DNA of 64,000 bases from Elgaria multicarinata webbii (GCF_023053635.1 NC_086178.1:33593226-33657225), one strand, 5' to 3'. Shown: positions 1-14,900, counted from the stretch's first letter. The notes: generated by a model from the letters alone, not told the origin. Program-made: numbers and translations.

Positions 1-299
1 AAGCTCCTTTTATAAGGGCCAGTTCAGATGCTACTTTTGGATACTTTTCCCACTCATAAAAGTAATTTATTTCACATGAGGGTCACTTGACATGCCAGCA
101 AAAGGCTTCCTGGCAATGCCTGCCACATTTTTAAAAATATACATCTGGAAGTTGCTTCTGCAAAGATACCAGATCTCTTGATTTACAGTTTACATTGCTC
201 ACACAAACAGACTATTGTTGTGAGTGAAAGAAGCAGCTGAACACAACATGTAGGTCATTTCCTATGAATACAGGGAGGAAAAAGCATCCATTGTCTTAC

Positions 300-480
300 T
301 TCACTCAGCTCCTCGTCTATGTCTTCATAAAGGGAATGATGCAAGTAAAATATAAACCCCTTTCCATACTTCTGTGTTTTATCTTCAACCGTTGGATCTA
401 CTCGCTTCAGAATTTCAGTCATGGATAGACCAGACATCTTGTAGTAAGGCAGTGCCAAGTGGAAGTCTTTGGTGTCAAAT
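300..480 (-). CDS. HPS3: HPS3 coding exon 10
   Basis: Residues 566-626, the last HPS3 exon in the window. It contains [17 protein letters not shown] and [17 protein letters not shown], conserved across vertebrates. The acceptor is TTTCCAG and the donor GAA|GTAAGA, phase 0. The remaining exons lie to the left, outside the window. Confidence 0.94.
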
Positions 481-2940
481 CTGGAAATACAAAGGCCACC
501 TGAAACTACGAAAACCATCATATGCAGATCCATAAAACTTAACGGAAGTGCTTTAGCAAGAAAAGAATTGATTGATAAATATATTGATACGCTGGAACTA
601 AGGTCACGTTGGCAACAGGTCAGTTTTACATGGCAATAGGATAGGTTAATAGTAAACACAGATCCCCACAAGAAACCCATATTTTCCACTAACTAGCAAC
701 CAAACTGCTTCTAAAAGCCCACTTGATGTGGGGTGGGGAACGACTTTATGGAGTATTCAAGAACAGAAGCCATGATAAAGGATCACTATGGAAAGCCTTC
801 TCTTTTTAAATTTTAAATGTAAGAATTAAAAAATTCAGTTCAAAGATAGTGACGAACTCCAGCCATCACACCTTCTCTTAACATTGCTCACCCCAAAACT
901 CAACACACTCGCTCAAGACCTGGTGTGTATCACCGAGACCTTGGTGGATGAGCTGGGCGGAATAGATCTGTCTCAGCTTTGTCCACCTGGGTACTCAGTG
1001 CAGCACCAGTCCAGATTGGAGGGCCGGGGGGGTGGGGTGGGGAGAGGAGTGGCCATCATCCACAAGGATTCCATCTTTCTCACAAGGAAGCCCATCTGTC
1101 CTAGTGCCAGTTTTGAGGCTTTGTACCTTGTCCTGGGCCAAAGAGACAGAACAGGTATGCTGCTGGTGTACCGCCCACCCCGCTGCCCAGAAGTTTCCCT
1201 GCCCGAGCTGGCGGGGTGGTCTTGGAGTTGGTGTTGGAAAACCCAAAGACTGTAGTTCTGGGGGATTTCAATATCCATGCTGAGGCTATCCTGACAGGGC
1301 CCGCTCGGGACTTCATGGCTACCGTGACAACCATGGGGCTGTCTCAGTACATCATTGGCCCAACACATGTGGCAGGACATAACCTTGATCTGGTTTTCAC
1401 TGTTGGTTGGATGGGGTATGATCTTGTTTTGGGTGTGTGTGTTCAACAATCCCGTTGTCATGGACAGATCATTTCCTTGTGAAATTTGGGTTGCCAGTAG
1501 CAGATCCTCCCTGCAGGGGTGGGGGACCCATTAAGATGGTCTGCCCCCGGAGACTTATGGAATCTGAAGGATTCCTGAATGCTCTGGGGGATTTTCCGGC
1601 TGATAGGGCTGGTGATTCGGTCAAGGCCTTGGTCTCACTATGGAATTGTGAGATGGGAAAGGCCATTGATACAATCGCTCCCGAGCACCCACTCCGGTGC
1701 TGTGGAGCTCGTAATTCACCTTGGTTTACAGAAGATCTACGGGCAATGAAACAGGCTGGATGACAGCTAGAGTGCAGGTGGCGTCGGTCTCGGAGTGAGT
1801 ATGATTGAAAATCAGCGAAGACTCCTCGTTGTGCCTATTACGCAGCAGTGAGGATGGCAAAAAAAATCTTACTATGCCTCCTCAATTTCATCCTCAAAAT
1901 GCTGCCCAGCAGAATTATTCCGGGTGGTGAAGAGCCTGTTGGGAGGAGGCTCGGGCTCTGGGAAACCAGAACTGGAACCCTCGGTAACCTGCTGTGATAA
2001 ATTTGCTAGGCGCTTCGAGGAGAAAGTTGCTCGTACTTGCTTGGAACTTGATGCCACAGTTATCACAGAATCTGGGGAGGTGTACAGGGCCCCATAAAAT
2101 CATGTTTTTTTAGGATCAGTTTCAGTTGTTGCAGGCTGATGATGTGGACAAGATGCTTGAATCGGTCCATCCCACTACATGTAAGCTTGACCTTTGCCCA
2201 TCCTGGCTAATTCGATCTAGCAGAGGTGGATTGGCTGGGTGGGTCCAGGGAGTGGTAAATGGCTCCCTCTGTCAGGGAGTGGTGCCTGCTGCCTTGAAAG
2301 AGGCCATGGTGCGCCCTCTCCTGAAGAGGCCCTCCATGGACCCAGAGGTATGTGAGAACTACCGCCCTAGTGCAAAATGCAGCAGCTAGACTGCTGGCAG
2401 GTACATCTTACAGAGCCCACATAACACCGGTTTTAAAGGAACTGCACTGGCTGCCTATAAGCTTCCGGTCGGAATTTGAGGTGTTGGTAATGATGTTTAA
2501 AGCCCTAAACGGCTTGGGACCTCGATACTTGAGGGAGCGACTCTCCTTATATATGCCTGCCTGAGAGTTGAGATCTGTTGGAGGAGCTCTTCTCCGCATC
2601 TCACCAATGCAACATATACGTTATGATGGGACAAGGAAGAGGGCTTTCTCTGTGGTGGCAACCCGACTGTGGAATGCCCTCCCCTGGGAGGCCCGATTGG
2701 CGCCAACGTTGATTTCATTTTGACACCATGTAAAAACATGGCTTTTTAATAAAGCCTTTGATGGTTAAACTCACTGGCACATTGTTTTAACTGCATCTAT
2801 TGCTTTTAAATTATATATTGTTTTAACTTGGATCATGGTTTGTTTTTAACTGTGTATAATTATTGTTTTATACTGTATGTTTTTATCTGTATGCCGCCTT
2901 GAGATCTTAGTGATATAGGGCGGGATATAAATATTATATA

Positions 2941-2971
<31 letters not shown>

Positions 2972-5900
2972 GACAGAGAGGCATGAACACAGACACTAAG
3001 AGGAAAAGAAAAGAAGACAAGGTGATAGTGGTGTGAAAGCAAGAACCCTGCTAGACTAAGTATGGAGACTCTTAAATGTGAGTATTGGTATCTTTGCACA
3101 CAAAATCCAAACCTGCTGTAACAGTCGCCTAGGAGAGCACAGCTTTCCCGGAATGCTGCTAGGAGGTCTTCCTTATCTTCCGATTCCTGCAGAACAGGGT
3201 CCATTAAGGCTGATCTGAGTAATAAGTGGGCCTCACTTAAAAGGTGGATGCAACTCTCAGTTCTTGCATTTTCGTATGTTTTGCTGTATTCTACCTAGGG
3301 CAAAAATAGGGCACACCATCATGGAAGGGAAAAACCCCCCACATTGGAAACATATGTGAACGTAATATATACTGGGACCAGGATATCTAACTGCAGTTAC
3401 TCAGTTACTATAAGGGTGCAGCCCTATGCATGCTTAGATGGAAAAAAAGTCCTACAACTCCCATCATCCCCAGCTGCATGCAAGGAAGGGTGCATTGAAA
3501 CCATCTTCTTCCATCATATCCACTGAAGACACTTTGAACAGGTTAGTAAGAGGGAACGTTTGTTTAGTTGGTGCAATAGCCAGCTGCACTGCAGAGGGAT
3601 GCTTAAACCAGGAGGTAAAATCCACGTTTCCCCTCCCTAAGATTAGTTCTGGTATATTATACATGCTAGGGATTGCCCTTTCTTAGCAGGGGGAGTGCTT
3701 TGCATGGGACCAATCTGGAGTCCAAACCCCACCATTACAAGGCTCCTACTTTCTCCACTCAAGACCAGGTAAGGCAGCACTAACCTGATAGTCTCAGGGT
3801 TGAGAGAAATAGCTATCGGGTCATCAGTACCCAAGTTTTCTCAATTTTCCTGAGCTGAAAATAGCCAGGTAAGTTCCTGCACTGGGATTTCTGGTGATTT
3901 CCCTAATCCTCCAGGGCAAGGATCAGAACCTCAAGCTCAGGGCCCCAATCCAGCCTTCCTGGTATTCCCCAGATGGTCAGACTTCCTCTCATGTAACTCC
4001 ACCCTCTTTCCTCTTATTTGATCCTTCCCAAACTGCTTTTTTGCATTTCCCCCTCCATTCTCAAAGGTTGAAATGTCTTTCCTAAGGTTTAAGTTAGTAA
4101 GAGCTTTAAGATCAGATATGCTGGTATATTTTGGTCCAACCTTAAAGAGGAGAAAGGTGGAGCTCTCTCCCTTAGAGGGATGTTACCTTCTGGCTTAAAC
4201 ATTGCTCAGTAATGTAACTCTGGCCATTGCCCCAAATAAACACATTGCCTATGCCTGCAGTAAATCAATGAAACAAAAGCGAAGTAATACAATACCATTT
4301 CCCGATAAAGTTGGAGAGTTGAAGCTGTGTTTACAATATAGAGATTCCAGCCAGGCTCAGATTCCGAAGGAACCTTGGGTTTGATGGCATCAGCTTTTCG
4401 GGAGCTGAAAGAAAGGTGATGTATGTATATGGGAATACTTAATCCACAATTGCAGCTTGGGTATTTGCAGCTCTTCTAGAGTGTCAGGGTTCCTTCTGTG
4501 ACCTGAACTCCCTGAGCACCTCTTTAAGAGTCCCACTTTCTTTCTCTTTGCTTTCCCCTTCCCTATAATGTGGGGTTTAAGCTGTAGATGTGGGGTGAGT
4601 GACACTTCAGACACTTGTGGCTTAACACAAGTTTAATAGTAAAGTAAACAAATTACAGCTAAAGGTATTTAGTCAATAGAGCTGAGTGATACAAAGGCAT
4701 TAAAAGAAAATAAAAGTTGCAAAACTGCAAGTTCCTTTAGCCTAAGCTGTTTCTTTCTGCTCGTTCCATAAACTCTGGTCTTTCTCTGGCTCTAATCTGT
4801 TTCCTGGCTGGCTGGCTCATTCTTTTCTATGCTCTTCCCTCAAAACATAAAAGTCAAATTTCCACTTTTGAGAAAATGAAACTTGACTGGAGAAATGAAA
4901 CTACTCCTTTTGGGGATACCCCCTCCCAACAGAAAACTCCAGGCCTCTAGGCCTTGCTTCGGTAGGCCTCAAACCTTCACAGAATGCTTTCTAGAATAGT
5001 GGAAGGTTGGGAGCACATACTCCAAACAAGACCAAGGCTATCTCGTCCCAACCTGGCTCAGGCCCAGACATGCCACAAACCTGCCTCCTCCCAAGCAGGG
5101 AAATGGCTGCACTTACAGCAGTCTCCGGGAAGGTTTTTTCCTCTCTGTAATGTCTTCGCTATCTGCTTTTGTCAAAATTATGACATGGTTCTTGAAGTGA
5201 GAGATCGCCTTCAGCCCTATGAAAAGCTGCATTCTCAAGGCACAGACATTCAGTGACACAGGTGGACAAGCCTGCAAAGAAGCCGTTAATATTTCTTTAG
5301 TGGGTTGAGTTAAACCTTCAAGCATCTTTTTGGGCAATTGTCTTGATTGGCTTACACCAGAAGCAGGCAACCTGGTTCCGTCCAGAAGACCCAGCCAGTA
5401 TGGCCAATGGTCAGGGATGATGGGAGTTGTAATCCAACATATCTGGTGGCACCAGGTGGCCTACCCCTGACTTATAGTACCTTCCTGAATTCTGTCACCC
5501 TCCCTTTGGACTATCAGTTATTTAACCGGCAGGCAACGCAAGCTCCAAAACACCCTGTTGTTACACGTATGTCTACTTTGCTGGGATTTAGAGCTGCAGT
5601 GCAAGGAAAGTACTGGATTCTTAAACAATTGAGGGCTGGTTCACACAAGACTAGCAATACATATAAGATAGGGGGAAAAAAGGTTGCTAGCGTGGTAATC
5701 AGTGGTGTAGTGGAGTCAGGCTTCACAGGAATGAAGCACCAGCCCCTTTTTATTAGCAGAGATGCATTCCCTACTTCAGCTGAGCTGCACTTCTCACAAC
5801 AGCTGTGGGGAAATGAATTCTCCCAGCAATAATATATTGTACCTTGTTGTAAGGCAAAGTATTTTGGGATGGCTTGGTCTTGAATAGGAAATTATTATTA

Positions 5901-8900
5901 GCTTAACAAAAGACCTGCTCCTGGCGGATGAAAACACCTAGAACTGGTTTACTGATATCGATCAAAACAGCGGCCTGCAATTTTGGATTCTCTATGGGGT
6001 CTGCCATGATGAGTGCCTGCACTTAAAAAATGTACCACTACACCACTGATGGTAATGTGGTAGTGTGGTAATACGATTTCCAGACTGTGATCATGGCCAT
6101 CCCTGCTGGTGCAGTGCTATATTTCTCCGCCTGAGCGTGATCCCAAGACACACATGCAGTGAGGAAGAAACAGCGTAAGGGATGCAGTTTCACATTCCCA
6201 GGGAGACTGTATTTCAAAGGCTACAACATATGCACAGCACACATAATGTAAATAGTCTTTATGAAACAGAGGTGCTAACTAGCTGGTGTCTCTGCTTGGT
6301 GGAATTGTTCAGACAATATTTGTTATGCAATATTGAGCAGTGGTGTTTTGAACCTCTTTCAGCACATGGGCCAAATTCCATTCCAGAGTCCACGGCTGGG
6401 TGGGGCCTAAGGTAAAGGGGCGGGGCCAAACTTTAGCTCACAGTTCTTCCTGACAGTAAGGAAGCCTCAGGAGGAGCATTTCAGCCTTGCAGAACGGGAA
6501 GCTGCACAAAAGCCAGGAACCCACCACACAATTGGTGGTCAGGGGATAGGGGATGGCTGTCTGGGGAACCCCGGAGGAACACAATGGGACCCCAGGAGAG
6601 CAGGATACCGCACACTGAAACTCCAAGGAATTTGGACAAAGTTTGGGATAGGCTTTAAGAACCTGATTCTATGATGTGACTGTTAAGATGCCTTCAGAGT
6701 TCATGTGGACCCCAGGATGGTATAAATCACCATGGGCAAAATGTAAGCATTTAGTATTGCCAGCTCAGTTTAAGGCTTACTTGCTGGGTCCATTTGCAAA
6801 GGTATCCCCCCCCCACTTCTATAGCACTCCCCGCTCCCCAAATTTCATCCCAACAGATGAAAGCATCATCTGAACAGGTACTGAATAGGAGGTGAGTCAT
6901 TTGCCATCACTTTGCAATTACGCAGACGTGAATTTATGCAGGATTTTTTTTTAAAATCAGGCTTAGAATCTGATTTCAGGGTCAAATCAGTGCACCTTCA
7001 GTGTTGTGTCGATGTACGGATCTTCATCACGAGCAGCTGCTGCGCTGCATCTTACGGTGAAGCACTGCAGGTTGTTGCTAAGGGAGGAAGGGAGAAAGAG
7101 CATTTCGATAGGTTAGTATAAACTTTATGACCAAGGTTCTGTGCAGATCGATGCTGTGACACGGATATGCTCCTTGAAGCCCTCGGCCGCCACATATCCT
7201 AGCCATGGCTGGAGGGCAGAAGTTGCCCAGCTCTGAACCTTCTGGCAGAGCTGCTACAGCCAGGAGCAGAAGCTACAGCAATCTCTGGCTTGGAGCTGCA
7301 AGCTTCACGTGCTTCAATTTCTCAGAGGGTGCTGGTAAATGAGAGCTGCCAGGGGGGCACAGTGGCCAACAATGCCGTGTTGCCACCAGTCATTATTTAT
7401 TTAATTTGCACCCCACCTTTCCACCAAGAAAAGGCCACTCAAGGCAGCTAACTATCATAGGAACTAAAAAAAAATTAAAATAGAAACTTGGTGAAAACAT
7501 TACTAAAACAAATACATTAAAAACACAGTTAAAAACACAACGCATTCAGCCCAATAGGCCTGCTTACATGCCAATGTTTGAATAAAAACATATTTGCTTG
7601 TTGACAGAAAGACAGCAGAGAGGGAGAGGTCCTAATCTCCATCGGCAGGGCATTCCACAGCCAGGGAGCGGCCACTGAGTAGGCCCTCTTTCACATCGCC
7701 ACCAAACATGCTTCTGAAGGCAGCAGGAAAGAGAGAAGCGCTTCCCCCAAACATCTTAAAACCAAGGCAGGCCTGTTTGGGGAAGTCGTTCTTTCAGTAG
7801 CCCTGTCCCAAGCCGTAGAAGATTTTATAGGTCATAATCAGCACTTTGAATTCAAGGCATTCTGCACCGAATCCCAACATTTTTCCTTGGTTGAACTACT
7901 TGCAGAACTGTTAGTATAGTTCAGAAAAGCCCACAAAATGAGAGATGCAATGCAAAGTGCAATCGTTATGAATAGGGGGCACAGTCCAGAGAGCCTTCGA
8001 TATATCTATGGGGCTGGGGGTAGTATTCCTGGCCTCCATCTTCCTCCCCCAAAGCAGACCCCTTTGCCCCTTTCCTCGTGCTGCACTGTGGTTTGAGAGT
8101 ATTTGAAGAAGCCTCCTGCATGCACAGAGGAACTGAAAATAAAGACGGTTTTGCTGCCGGAACAACTTTTTAAGGCAGGTCAGCCATGCTCAAGCCTCCA
8201 GCACAATGCACTGTTGGCGGGACCTTTTGATCCTTAAGGGGGTGGAAAGGAGAAGGCAAACTTCAGGGACACAAAGAAAATACCTTGTGATGACATGTAG
8301 GAATTGAGGGGTGAGAACCGCCTGCTGGGATCTTTCTGAATATTGGTATGTAGAAATCAATTCTATCAAGTTACCACCAACTGTGTAGAGGTATCCAACG
8401 TGAGGCAAGGAGAAAAAGCAGAACAGGCTCAGTAGTTCTTGCTTAGTTGAATTCCCTCTGTCAGAATTCCCTAGATGAACGAAGAAGACGCCATGTACTA
8501 TAAACGTAGGCTGCAATCCTAAACACACTTACTAGGGAGCCAGTCCCATTAGGACTCAACAAGATTTACTTTTGAGTAAACACGCACAGGATCGAGCTGC
8601 AAATCTAAAGCAATTTGCTCCAAGGGTACTTCCTGGTTGGGGGCTCCTATCACTAATAACCAAAGGGCATTGTGTAGCTATTCCGTTTTTGCTTCCTCAA
8701 AGGATTTTTTCTTTTAAGAAAAAAAAAAGTAGCAGGAAAACACAGGAGGGTAACAAGTTGGAGATGATGTTGCCAGGACCCTCCTGAAAAATTCTACGAA
8801 TGAGGCAGTGTGATTGCATAGTAAAAGCCTTGTCTGGAAGCATCCGTATTTTCCATTCAGTTCATATTCAATTTCTTTTCCTGACCGCAAAAGAGAGCTC

Positions 8901-11900
8901 GAAAATTCCCTAGGACAGGAAGAGAGTCAACTCACTGTCCAGGTTCACACACAACACAAAGCCATGGTTTTGGTTGTTGAATTCTGAGTTGTCATGATGA
9001 ATGAATGTGGCTGCACTAACAAACCAGGGTTTGTTAACCACACACACACACAAACAACAACCCAGAAAGAGAACCTACAGTTTGTTGTTGGGTTGTGAAC
9101 GCTCTAAAACATGGGCTGTCACAAACCTGGTTTGAATGATAAAACAGTCCACTGTGGCTTATTTATTTATTTAAACGATGGTGGACTGTGCTATGGATGG
9201 GTGGCCATTTAGAATATTCAAAAACTGTCTGCAGCTTATTGTGTTGTGCGAACCCAGGGGCTATGCAAGGGTTAAACATGCACACCCTTTTCACAGTGTC
9301 TCTTCCCATCCCTTACTCCCATTAAATAAACAACAATTAAATCTAATAGGTCCCTTTGCATTCTATTTCTCCCCCCCCCGATATTGCTATGTTTTACCCC
9401 AAAGCAGTGCCTTAAAAAAGAAAAAAAAAGATAGATTACCAAAAAATTTTTTTAAAAAATTGAGAAGACAATAGAATACTGTTAAGGTGATGCAATAGAA
9501 CTTTTTATCAAAGTCACTATAATCCATAATTCAAGATGAAAGATTTCTACTTTCCTACTAACATTTAGGGTGCAATTGTATGCATGTTTAGACAGAAAAG
9601 GCCTAAAACTCCCAGCATGCCCCAGTTTCTGTACAAACATGACTAAGACTGAGCCTTCAGACAGCCAAATCTAAGAATTCCCAACAGAAAGCATTTTAAA
9701 GATTTATTTCTGTCCTTTGAAATTATATCAAATTACAGTTTGCTTACTATTCTTATAACATTATGAGTAATTAATTTAAAAGCAGTATGACTTTTACAAC
9801 CACAATTCTTATGTCAGAGAAGTTAAAATATGCTACAAGTTTATGCTTTGAACTGATGTGTTCATGGCAAATTCTATATCTTACATTAATGTAATATCAA
9901 TCGAAATACAGCTGTCTTCTCCTACATCTTCCATAACACCATTGTACATTCATAAACATACCTGTTTCATACATTGGTAGCAGCTGAAGAGAGTGCAGTT
10001 TGGCATCTTCACCACAGAAGAGAAATGCAGACATATCTAGAGCAAAACGTCTAGAAAGAAATGGGATAAATGAAAAGATGTCCAGTCAACCTACAGGCCT
10101 CCATCCAGAGTAGCACGCCACAAGAGACATGTGAGAAATAGGGCTTCAGCATTTCCCACCCTGCTCCTCCTTCATGCTCCTCCATGTGCTCACAGACATT
10201 CGTACATAAAGAAGCTCACTGGATCAAGCCCATAAGTTGTGTTGATGTGACCCATTACATTCATACTCTACAGTGGACCCAATGGTTTGCATTTCCACAG
10301 TGCAAATGGCCTCTCATGACTGATGCCAACATACTGTGTTCTGTACCTTCCCCAATCAAGATATACTCTCACATAACCCCTATGTTAAAATAACAACACT
10401 GGTTGCCTATTAGCTACCGAGTCATGTACAAGGTTATATTGTTATCATGTAAAGCCCTAAACAACTTGGGACCAGGATACCTAACAGGCTGCTTTCCCTT
10501 ATACCTATATACATCCAGGTCAATTTAAGATCTTCAGTGGAGGCCTTGCTGGTCATTCTGAAATGAACAGAATGTTGCCATGAAGAACTTTGATGGTGGG
10601 CCTTCTCTGTAGCGGCACCCACTATCTGTAAAACTCGCCTTCATGCAGTTCAAGAGGCAGAAAATGTAACATTTTTTAGAAGCCCTGAAAACACACCTTT
10701 TCACACAGGCTTTCCCTGGGCTGTAACTGCTGCTGGGTTTTACTTTCCTTTTATGTGCTACTAGTAAACTGCTAAAAGTTTTATAGTCTCTTATATTAGG
10801 ACTTCCATATATGGTGAAACTAACTTCTTTGATTCTGACATGTTAGGCTGGGCAAAAGATAAATCTTTAAAATACAGTCTCTGTTCCAAACCAAAGTGGA
10901 ACCACTGTTAACACTCTAGTATATCCATGTATGATATATATTGCATGACTACATTTCCATTTCCAATAAAATACAATGTTTGTTACCTGTAGAGGACATA
11001 TCGCATTTGGAAATTCGAATCTTCACTGACTAAGCCTGTAGACTCCAGAGTAACTGTTATCCCACACTGTCTACTTTGCTCCCCAAGGAGCTCCATGGGT
11101 TGCTGACAGATAACAAAGTCATCTGACTCAAACTGAGCTAAATCAGCTTCCGCTTTTACACCTTTAATAAACAAATAAAAAACATGAGTGTCAGTTTTAC
11201 AAAACTGACCAAAAAGAAAAAAGGATCACAAAGCTATAGAATGTTTAGTCTACTATGGTGTAAGATTTAAACGTTTAAATGAGTGCTAGCAGTAAAATGA
11301 ATTGTAGGCCTATCTCAATATCTATCTTTCACGAGCCATTTTTAAATGTTAAAACACTGGAACATTTAACTCAGAAGCCTCAGAACTACGTTGAGCAACA
11401 TATTAAAAAAGAGCCATGAAACATCTCGAGCTAAAAGTGGCTGGTTGTATGTCTTGGCAAGTCAGAGGTTGTTTTTTTTTTTTTAAAGCATGAGTTACCA
11501 TGACCCAGGGACATTGCTAGGCTTGGGCCCATGAGGCCCAGCCACAAATCTATTTCTCAGCGTCCCCTATTTTTTCCCCAGAGCCCTGAGTGGCCGCTGA
11601 CATAGGGTGACCATATACTGTATAAAGGACAGGGCTCCCGCAGCTTTAACTGTTGTGATGAGGGTATTTCACCAGGTGCTGCATGCATGCAAATGACACC
11701 TGCTGAAATTCCCTTTTCTATACAACTGTTAAAGATATAGGAGCCTGGTCCTCCTTTCCATAGGGTCAGCCTACACAGATGCCAACAACAGTTTTTATTT
11801 TGTTCTTATCTTAATTACCAGTTTTCAGGAGGGATTGCAGCTGGGGAAGAAAGGGTTAACTTTCCCCACCCCATATGTTGCAACACCCCCCCACCCCCAA

Positions 11901-14900
11901 TCTCTACCTGAATGTCATGGCAATTAAGCTTGGGGGGGGGGGGGTTCAGTCCGTTTGAGATGATCTGGGGCAGGGTTCAAATTAATTGAATGTATTTGAT
12001 TTGAGATTATTTGGATGAGAAGTCAATTGGCTGGCTTTGTACCCCATAAAATTTAAATCCTAGTAATTATTTCTACATTTGCATCAAGATATACAGATTT
12101 TATATTGATTTGCATCCTATGGCCCTTAATCCTTTAAGTGTGTAGCAACACTCCTACCATGAACTTGCCAGCATACTAGTTCATGTGGCTTGATCACTCC
12201 TGCTTGGCTCCTCCTGCCAGCAGGAGCAGCTCAAAAATCTGGGTTCTACCTCTGGTTTGTCCAGAGAGAGGGAAGCCAGAGAAATGGGTTCAGCTGTCAC
12301 ACTAAACTAAACAATGCAGGAGGAGCCATGTGGGAACAATCAAGCTACATGAACTAGCATGCTGCCTTGCTAACTGGGATCCAGAGATTTTAAATGCCAT
12401 ACTAACCTTCATTGATAAACTTTTCAGGAACTCGAGATTCATAAGTGTGCCATCTACTATTAGCAGCCACTTCCTCACCAGTTTCCAGCTTGAGGATTAG
12501 GACTTCTAGCTCAACCGTTATGGCTACATACCCAGCACAAAATGCAACTTCTGCCGGGGTGAAGTTCTCTATGTGCAAAATTAAGGTGCGTTCGAAGTCC
12601 AGCACGGTCACATCCCGACTCACTGCCACATGCTTCAAGCAGAACAAGATCAGCTTATTCTTGCAACCAACCAAGAGGTCTCCCGTCAAAGGGCAACACG
12701 AAAAGCACAAGGGAGGGTCTGAAAGAGGTAGTTCTATAATGGACATTTGGTCTTTAGACGCTTCAGTACAGGATGCTTCCAGGTTATGGCCCACCATCCG
12801 CACACACACGCGCGTGCTCTCCGTTGACAAGCATCGCCAGTTAACGTACACTCGTAAGAAGAGGGCCTTGTTTTTCTCCTCAATAGCAGCAACGTAGTCT
12901 CCTGAAAAATAAGAGGCTATTTTGAAAAATTGTACAGGAAAAATTGCACAGGAAAAATTGTAAACCAGTGGTGTTGAATTGAAGGCCAAATCTGGCTCAC
13001 CTGGGTTTTAAATTTGGCTCACCTGGGGTTCCCCAGACAGCAACCCTCCGGTTCCCCTGGTCCAACCCTCTTTCTCCCAAGCATTTGGTGGTTTCTCAGA
13101 TTCCACCTGCACTATTCTAAAAGGTTGAAATGCCAAGGCCTAATCTATACCAAGCAGGATATTGTACTATGAAAGCGGTTTATAAAAGGCAGGAGCCACA
13201 CTACTGCTTTATAACGGTACTGAAGTGCACTGACGACTGTTGGGGCCCATGTCACATACCATATACCGCTTTCATACCACTTTCCTAGTGTTATATCCTG
13301 CTTGGTGTAGATGTGTCATGGGCCCCAACAGTTGTCAGTGAACTTCAGTACTGCTATAAAGCAGCGGTGTGGCTCCTGCCTTTTATATATCACTTTCATG
13401 GTGGCATATCCTGCTTGGTGTAGAACAGCCCTTAGATACTGTAAGAGCCTTAAGATAAAATATGTTGGCATTCCGGCCATGCTCCCCAGAGAGCTCCTCC
13501 AAAACTAAATTCGGCTTGTGGGCTAAGAGACATTCAATGCTCCTTTTGGAGACCATACGTAACAAGAGAAGGTTCCATGCTGAAACTACAATTTTGTTTC
13601 TAAGATGTGTACTTCTTAAATTAGGTGAAAACTCTATCGGAAGCACATGGGAAATAAGAAACAGTGCCACAGCAGTTTATGTTCTTGTATTTGTAATAGT
13701 TATAAGGACTTTTTCTTTTAATGTCCTGATTTACCACATGGGGATCACATGCACAACAAAGGCCTCTATGTTTACACAAACCTACTTACAGTTGCTATTC
13801 ATTCTTTTGGACTTTTTCGATATTTCAAGCAAGTATCAGCCACAACGCAAAGAGTTTCTTCATTTTTATAGATCAGGGCTGCAGGGAAGGTCTTGGGGGC
13901 CCACATTCCAGTGGTGGGAGGGACTGAAAGCAAAGATTACCTACTAAGGTGGTACCTGCCAGTTACCAGTCTTTGGAAGAACTTGCAGTAAAGATAATTA
14001 ATTTTTAAAAACAATTCTGCAACCCCATTAATTAGGTACTAATTGTTTTTGGCCAAGCAGAAGATTGTAAAGTAAGGGCGTAATCCTATGCATATTTAGA
14101 CTGGCTGGAGAATGCTTAGGAGCTGTAGGACTTTTTTCTGTCTAAACATGCATAGGATTGCACCTTAGCTGTCTTTTCCTGCTTACAATCTCAACAACCA
14201 AGTTTACTCAGAACCTCCAGTACATTCAACTGGCTTCATTATTTACCCTCTTTACATTCCTGACCATCGACATCCAAGATTTTGTAATCCACCCAGAGAG
14301 CTTTGGCTATTGAGCAGTATAAAAATGCAATAAACAATAATTAAAAAATTAGAGTTACCTTCTTAAGCACAATTCCAAAACCCTTATTAGTGTAATAATA
14401 ACTTCATTAGGCCTACATACGATCACCCAAACAAACCCAAAATAAAACTGCAAGCTTTTGTGATCTCTAGATCTCTTTATCAGACAAGATGTTATAAAAC
14501 CAGTTTGGGGGAGGGAAGGAGAAAAACATTTGATTTGTTGGCAAAGTCAACAGATTGCTGCTTTTACTTTTTGTTTACTGTTTTTACTGTGTTTTTATTG
14601 CTTTTTGAGACCATATCAGGTTTTATTATTGTACACTATCTTGGGAGGGCTTCTGTCCCAAAAGGTGACCCAAAAATATTTAAAATAAATAAATAAATCA
14701 CAGTGCCTGCATGTGCTGAGACCCAAGACAGAATGGGGGAGGTGTCTGCAGACATTCAAATTAGATTCAGCAGGTCATGCGATGGCTACAGGTAGGACCT
14801 GCAGTATCTCCAAGGGCTGCTAGGAATAAGAAGAGGGCAATGCTGGATCCTGTATTTTTGAAAATATGAACCTGAGCTGTTCTCTGTCCTGGCTAAAGGA

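Noticed and set aside
3295-5116. Apparent loss of HPS3 exon 8
   Set aside because: At first no exon was visible between exons 7 and 9, and direct joining would break the frame. A second reading found the 109-base exon at 4296-4404 ([19 protein letters not shown]) with fitting phases.
5347-5832. 161-codon plus-strand open frame opposite HPS3 intron 6
   Set aside because: Starts within the hAT-like element at 5358-5469 and shows no known domain; no splice or promoter support.
12445-12897. Long plus-strand open frame opposite HPS3
   Set aside because: It is the complement of HPS3 exon 2; no similarity of its own.
13462-13947. 161-codon plus-strand open frame in HPS3 intron 1
   Set aside because: Begins inside decayed repeat sequence, ends in another repeat, has AT-rich codon use and no similarity I recognise.
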